Under the pieces are notes generated by a model. The model saw nothing but the letters and a program-made list of their open reading frames with translations, searched no databases and was not told where the DNA came from. From assembly GCA_041844915.1 (NCBI GenBank), contig JBGZBY010000090.1:1-18039 (forward strand): 18,039 nt of DNA, written 5' to 3'. Shown here one piece after another: positions 14,744 to 18,039 of this stretch. This stretch comes from W11650 sp041844915. GTDB taxonomy: Bacteria > Bacillota > Clostridia > Lachnospirales > Vallitaleaceae. Each line of letters starts with the position of its first letter. Positions within the stretch are counted from its first letter, which is position 1. A program made the translations under genes and the position numbers.

Positions 14744-16216
14744 TTACGGCTGCTGCGGCTGATTCGGCTGCGGCATTTGCGGCTGTTCACCTTGCGGTGC
14801 TCCCTGCTGCGGGTAGCCCTGCGGTGCTCCTTGCTGCGGGTAGCCCTGCGGCGCTCCTTGCTGCGGGTAGCCCTGCGGCGCTCCTTGCTGCGGGTAGCCC
14901 TGCGGCGCTCCCTGCTGCGGATAGCCCTGCGGCGCTCCCTGCTGCGGATAGCCCTGCGGCGCTCCTTGCTGTGGATAACCTTGCGGTGCTCCTTGCTGCG
15001 GATAGCCCTGCGGTGCTCCCTGCTGTGGATAATAACCGCCCTGTGGCGGATAGCCGCCTTGCGGCGGATAATAGCCTCCTTGTGGCGGATAATAGCCACC
15101 CTGCGGCGGGTAATAACCGCCCTGTGGCGGATTCATAACCTGTCCCATGCCAGCGCCCATGCCGGTCGCATTCATTCCCATACCGATTCCGGCAAAGCCC
15201 ATCATAGCTCCGTTCTCATTGCTTCCTGCTGCTTCAATACCAGCGGCCACACCGCGAGTCATTCTAGCTGCCCGGCGATTCGGATCCATCAAAATCGAAT
15301 CCGCATTCATGCTCTCCAGCACTTCATTGGTCTTATCGTCCAGACCAATCGAGGCAATTCCCACAGAAGCAATATAAAATCCACGTTTTGCCTGCCATTC
15401 ATCATCCAGCACATCTGCCATTTCCTGACCAATGCGGGAGGTGCTGATCTGGATTTCAACCACGCTCATTCCTTCTTTCGCCAAGGAAGCCAGCGCCGTC
15501 TGAAGCGCCATCAAATACTCATTGGTATATTGCTCCGCCATATCCTCGGTCGTAAGCGTTTCTTTTCCTGTTTTATTGCAGACCTCACGATAAAACAGCA
15601 TCGGATCGCTGACTTTAATCGAATAGGTACCAAAGGAGGTAACCTTCGCCGTCAGCAGCGTTCCGTTTAAGGTAGCCCGATCAGCAAATAAAATCGGCTG
15701 CTTGGTACCGAAACGAAAATCCGGAATTTCCTGTTGATTGATATATACTACGGTTTGCTTTACCGGCGTAGTTCCGCCAAATTTGAAACGTTCCCAAGAA
15801 TCCAAAAGCGTATTTTTAAATCCACCAGGTCTTTGGATCGCATTACGATTAGTATTATTATAGCCCGGGATCACCGTATCCTGCGCCGAACGGAAGAAAA
15901 TAGACGGCGCTCTCGAATTATCCACTTGATAATAGCCGGCTTCATCAGTTGCCGACACGATCTTTCCGCCGTCTACTAAAAGCATAAATGTATTTTCTGG
16001 CACGTGAATGACCGAGCCGTTGGTAATAACATCTGCTGTTCCCTTGGTATTGACGTTTCTTCTATCATTTGCCCGGACTCTGACGCCATAGGTTGCAATA
16101 ACCTGATTGTTCATTTCCGCTGGTTCAATTGTTTCTGCCCATTGATCGGCCAATGTTCCGCCAATCGCTCCGGCAGCGGATCCCACTACTCCTCCCATGA
16201 GTTGAATCAAGCCCAT
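14744..16216 (-). CDS. SPFH-domain protein with long Pro/Gln/Gly repeat tail (YdjI-like)
   Basis: This 490-residue protein belongs to the YdjI-type SPFH family, sometimes annotated as virion core protein-like. The N-terminal glycine-rich segment (GGVVGSAAGAIGGTLADQW) precedes the SPFH region (about residues 35-300), with VPENTFMLLVDGGKIV, SFGTYSIKVSDPMLFYREV and the helical MALQTALASLAKEGMSVVEI. A glycine/methionine-rich stretch leads to the tail: five PPQGGY(Y) units from about residue 363, then nine units of PQQGAPQGY from about 395. B. subtilis YdjI is much shorter (about 320 residues) and lacks such a tail. SPFH proteins form membrane scaffolds, and YdjI is connected to PspA and envelope stress. 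The frame opens at a TTG at 16240, but the ATG at 16216 has GGAGGT at proper spacing. It is the first gene of its operon, behind a TATAAT promoter. Confidence 0.9.
   Translation of the reverse strand: MGLIQLMGGVVGSAAGAIGGTLADQWAETIEPAEMNNQVIATYGVRVRANDRRNVNTKGTADVITNGSVIHVPENTFMLLVDGGKIVSATDEAGYYQVDNSRAPSIFFRSAQDTVIPGYNNTNRNAIQRPGGFKNTLLDSWERFKFGGTTPVKQTVVYINQQEIPDFRFGTKQPILFADRATLNGTLLTAKVTSFGTYSIKVSDPMLFYREVCNKTGKETLTTEDMAEQYTNEYLMALQTALASLAKEGMSVVEIQISTSRIGQEMADVLDDEWQAKRGFYIASVGIASIGLDDKTNEVLESMNADSILMDPNRRAARMTRGVAAGIEAAGSNENGAMMGFAGIGMGMNATGMGAGMGQVMNPPQGGYYPPQGGYYPPQGGYYPPQGGYPPQGGYYPQQGAPQGYPQQGAPQGYPQQGAPQGYPQQGAPQGYPQQGAPQGYPQQGAPQGYPQQGAPQGYPQQGAPQGYPQQGAPQGEQPQMPQPNQPQQP
14789..15031 (-). 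repeat. Nine tandem copies of a 27-bp coding repeat
   Basis: Nine in-frame 27-bp units encode PQQGAPQGY (the last ends in E instead of Y). Units differ mainly at synonymous positions, for example GGTGCTCC against GGCGCTCC and CTGCGGGTA against CTGCGGATA or CTGTGGATA. Because the period is a multiple of three, gain or loss of units would keep the frame. The near identity suggests recent expansion and possible length variation between strains. Confidence 0.92.
15031..15135 (-). repeat. Five tandem PPQGGY(Y) coding units
   Basis: Directly before the 27-bp array in the reading direction, five units of 18 or 21 bp encode PPQGGYY, with one copy lacking the second tyrosine. The unit resembles the low-complexity XYPPQ/G repeats of annexin- and rhodopsin-tail-like proteins, which are flexible and sticky. 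The coding strand keeps its frame through all copies. Confidence 0.85.
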
Positions 16217-16264
16217 ACTCTTACCTCCATCAATTGTCAAGTATTATCTTTATAAGACAAACTC

Positions 16265-16293
16265 ATTATACCACAAATTTTATATAAGTTCCA
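16265..16293 (-). promoter_or_regulatory. Promoter of the SPFH/ydjGHI-like operon
   Basis: On the minus strand a perfect TATAAT (16270-16265), preceded by TGTGG, lies 17 nt downstream of TGGAAC (16293-16288). The -10 fits sigma-A; the -35 is poor for sigma-A and has some likeness to the TGAAAC of envelope-stress ECF sigma factors, though the matching CGTA element is absent. The expected start is near 16258, about 40 nt before the SPFH start codon. It is the only convincing promoter seen between 16293 and 9792. Confidence 0.55.
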
Positions 16294-16295
16294 GC

Positions 16296-16336
16296 AAAAA
16301 ATAAAGCACGCCTGCCCGCCGTCGGCTCCGCTTTTA
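16296..16336 (-). terminator. Possible imperfect rho-independent terminator downstream of the EEP-family gene
   Basis: On the minus strand AAAGC...GCC pairs with GGC...GCTTT around an internal loop and a GC-rich 11-nt loop, and ATTTTTT follows. It lies just upstream of the SPFH promoter and about 180 nt after the EEP-family stop codon. The rest of the 16241-16515 gap shows no gene. The broken stem makes this a weak call. Confidence 0.3.
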
Positions 16337-16515
16337 AGATCTGCGTCAACAGGACACCTGCCCGGATTTACTTTGCAAGCCTAAAAATATATCAATCCCA
16401 AAATGCTTTCAAAAATCTCCTGCTCCTTCCACTCAGGCCCTTCACTTACAGAACAAAAGTTTTCATTTCCCTTTCTTAAACGCCTACGCTCTTATTTTTT
16501 TGACAAAAGCAAAAG

Positions 16516-17583
16516 CTACTTAAGGCGAAAGGTCAGCTCGACCGGCTCATGATCGGAATAAAGAAAGCCTGTGGAAATAACCTCCAATCCCTCTACCTCG
16601 ATATTTTCCGACACCAAAAAGCCGTCCACCATAAAAGTCAGCGTTTTGCCTAAAGTATACGGTTCATCCACATTGCGGGCGCTCTCCGGCATACTTCTAC
16701 GGTTTATCTCCGGCAGCCGATCCAGCGCCGGTACAAAGGACTTCGGCAAAAGCTCTCTTGGAAAGGGCTGTGTCCAAGACAGTCTTACGATCTCCGTCCT
16801 TTCTCTTAAATCATGATTAAAATCTCCTGCCACAATTACATAATTGCCCAGTTCATATTCCTTTTGCATATCCTCCGACAAAAGCGCCAACTGCTTTTCC
16901 CGAATCGACTTATCCGCTCCGTATGCTGATAAATGGGTATTGATAAACACCAAATATTTGTTATTTGCCGTTTTTATTCGGGAAATACTGTAGGCACGAT
17001 CCAAATCCAAAAATTTAGAGAAGCCATCCGAAATCGGCAGACTTCTTCGTAGACCACTGTCCATTCCCCTTGCCGAGTAAGTGGCAAGCCCGCTTTTATT
17101 TTTTCCGATCGGCTGGTGAAGGGGATAAAACAAAAACGCCGAATCATAATTGACCGCAAAAATACGCGAATAATCCAAAAAAATCTCCGTCAGCAGACGG
17201 TACTGGTCAACTTGATAGCTTCTCGTTCCCGCCACATCAACCTCCTGAAATGCAATCAAATCAGGCCTTCTGCTAGAAACCAGTTGCGCCGCTCCCCTGA
17301 CCGCGGCTTCAACACTTTCCCTGCTTTTGCCCCAAGCAGAAACGCCGCCATCCATAAAGAAGCTAAACTCCGGTGTAAATGCCCCAAATCCTATATTAAA
17401 GCTAATTGCCCGATACGAAGCATCGGTTGTAAAGGCAGACATCTCATTTGCTCCATGCGCCACCTCCAGCGGCTGACAATCCGGTATCCTCGCATAGGAC
17501 AGCATAAGGTATCCGGCATATACTGCCAAGCACAGCAAAAGGCTTCCCCCCATCAGCAGCAGCCCTTTTAAAATTTTTTTCAT
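16516..17583 (-). CDS. Membrane-anchored endonuclease/exonuclease/phosphatase (EEP) family protein
   Basis: This 355-residue protein has a single N-terminal membrane helix (about residues 4-30) followed by an EEP catalytic domain, placed outside the membrane by topology inference. The metal-dependent active-site set is complete: N63 in SFNIGFG, E114 in FQEVD, H217 in NTHLSAYG, D254 and N256 in AGDFNHDL, and D344-H345 in SDHEPV. The superfamily includes nucleases, sphingomyelinases and inositol-phosphate phosphatases, so the substrate could be a nucleic acid, a phospholipid or another phosphoester. The frame extends to a TTG at 17607, but the ATG at 17583 is preferred because AGGTGAG lies just upstream and the product then opens with a normal MKK signal anchor. 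It has its own promoter and stands as a single-gene unit between the GyrI-like gene and the SPFH operon. Confidence 0.88.
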   Translation of the reverse strand: MKKILKGLLLMGGSLLLCLAVYAGYLMLSYARIPDCQPLEVAHGANEMSAFTTDASYRAISFNIGFGAFTPEFSFFMDGGVSAWGKSRESVEAAVRGAAQLVSSRRPDLIAFQEVDVAGTRSYQVDQYRLLTEIFLDYSRIFAVNYDSAFLFYPLHQPIGKNKSGLATYSARGMDSGLRRSLPISDGFSKFLDLDRAYSISRIKTANNKYLVFINTHLSAYGADKSIREKQLALLSEDMQKEYELGNYVIVAGDFNHDLRERTEIVRLSWTQPFPRELLPKSFVPALDRLPEINRRSMPESARNVDEPYTLGKTLTFMVDGFLVSENIEVEGLEVISTGFLYSDHEPVELTFRLK

Positions 17584-17622
17584 CCCTCTCACCTTCCTCT
17601 TTGTCAAAAGCTCTCTTTTTTT

Positions 17623-17651
17623 ATTTTATTATTTTGTCTAGGATTTGTCAA
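17623..17651 (-). promoter_or_regulatory. Sigma-A promoter of the EEP-family gene
   Basis: On the minus strand TTGACA (17651-17646) and TAAAAT (17628-17623) are separated by exactly 17 nt. The predicted start is near 17616, roughly 33 nt upstream of the ATG at 17583. A consensus -35 with a near-consensus -10 suggests steady expression. Confidence 0.65.
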
Positions 17652-17681
17652 ATTTTACTTGCTTAAGGCAGCGCCTGCCTG

Positions 17682-17730
17682 CACAAAAACAAAATGCCTC
17701 CAAAGCAGTTTTTTTCTCACTTTGGAAGCA
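17682..17730 (-). terminator. Rho-independent terminator after the GyrI-like gene
   Basis: On the minus strand TGCTTCCAAAG (17730-17720) pairs with CTTTGGAGGCA (17705-17695) over 11 bp with one G-T wobble and a 14-nt loop, followed by TTTTGTTTTT. It stands 24 nt past the GyrI-like stop codon and before the EEP promoter, so it separates the two transcription units. Confidence 0.75.
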
Positions 17731-17754
17731 CTCTTTCTAAAATAATCCGCTCCG

Positions 17755-18039
17755 CTACCTCTTTACTATGGGAATCCACAATTCCATTTCATAATCCGGC
17801 CGATGGATGTCGCCCTCGCGATAAACCTCGAAATCTGGCATTCCCGAATGGGTATATCCATGCTCCGGAAAAAATACTTCCATGACATATTTCCAGCCGT
17901 TGTGAATGCATTCCGGCACGCTTCCTTTTAGCTCCACAACCGCATACTCGGCCGCTGCTGCCTCTAAAATATCCAAGCCCATTGCTTTGGCTTTCTCGGT
18001 ATCCGTAACAATATAGCCAGCCATATAATTTATAGCGCT
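17755..18039 (-). CDS. GyrI-like effector-binding domain protein, C-terminal part (5' end outside window)
   Basis: The frame is open to the last base of the window, giving 95 codons. The sequence has the second half of a GyrI-like (AraC effector-binding) fold: YAVVELKGSVPECIHNGWKYV, then FPEHGYTHSGMPDFEVYREGD, and the end YEMELWIPI, which holds the conserved glutamate that lines the ligand pocket. An ATG exists at 18024, but no ribosome binding site precedes it and the frame continues upstream, so the gene most likely starts beyond the window. The usual arrangement is an N-terminal AraC helix-turn-helix followed by this domain; a stand-alone GyrI-like protein is the alternative. A terminator follows it. 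The ligand is unknown. Confidence 0.8.
   Translation of the reverse strand, partial: SAINYMAGYIVTDTEKAKAMGLDILEAAAAEYAVVELKGSVPECIHNGWKYVMEVFFPEHGYTHSGMPDFEVYREGDIHRPDYEMELWIPIVKR

Noticed and set aside
14653..15670. Long plus-strand open frames (161 and 337 codons) and a minus-strand frame opposite the repeat region
   Set aside because: They are by-products of the 27-bp repeat, whose period keeps every frame open. They give arginine- or alanine-rich low-complexity products and have no supporting ribosome binding site.

Overview
The window looks like a chromosomal segment of a low-to-moderate G+C Gram-positive anaerobe, most likely a member of the Clostridia such as Lachnospiraceae. The reasons are the Lpl/Ytc-type sugar permeases, a membrane-bound AraC/YesN-type regulator, an OmpR-type two-component pair, a ydjGHI-like envelope module and strong AGGAGG-type ribosome binding sites. 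The family assignment is inference. Every convincing gene lies on the minus strand, so transcription runs from high to low coordinates. No rRNA, tRNA, CRISPR array, insertion sequence or phage gene was seen.

Region A (17755-18039) is the C-terminal end of a GyrI-like effector-binding protein, probably the tail of an AraC-type regulator, followed by a rho-independent terminator. Region B (16516-17583) is a membrane-anchored endonuclease/exonuclease/phosphatase-family protein with a good sigma-A promoter.

Region C (about 16293 down to 9792) looks like one long envelope-stress transcription unit behind a TATAAT promoter. It holds a YdjI-like SPFH protein with a large proline/glutamine/glycine repeat tail, a YdjG-like double zinc-ribbon protein, a YdjH-like TPM-domain protein, a small UBA-like membrane protein, an OmpR-type response regulator and its histidine kinase. 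The first three match Bacillus subtilis YdjI, YdjG and YdjH, which are encoded there with PspA. Here the module is attached to a two-component system, and no pspA is visible.

Region D (8231-9693) is a cutC-family gene overlapping a TraX-family membrane protein gene.

Region E (1-8098) is a carbohydrate utilisation locus. In transcription order it encodes a Cys-type sulfatase, a GH88 unsaturated glucuronyl hydrolase, a membrane AraC-family sensor/regulator, two Lpl-type permeases and the start of a lipoprotein solute-binding protein. The simplest reading is import of a short, probably sulfated, unsaturated uronic-acid oligosaccharide (a product of glycosaminoglycan or similar polysaccharide lyases), then desulfation and hydrolysis in the cytoplasm. 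No lyase, transporter ATPase or sulfatase-maturating enzyme is present, so these must be encoded elsewhere. Between the regulator and the permeases lies a weak promoter with two direct repeats just upstream of its -35 position, a plausible binding site for the regulator.

The most unusual points are the repeat tail of the SPFH protein, the joining of the ydjGHI-like module to a two-component system and a UBA-like membrane protein, a perfect 16-bp inverted repeat inside that cluster, and the candidate operator of the sugar locus.
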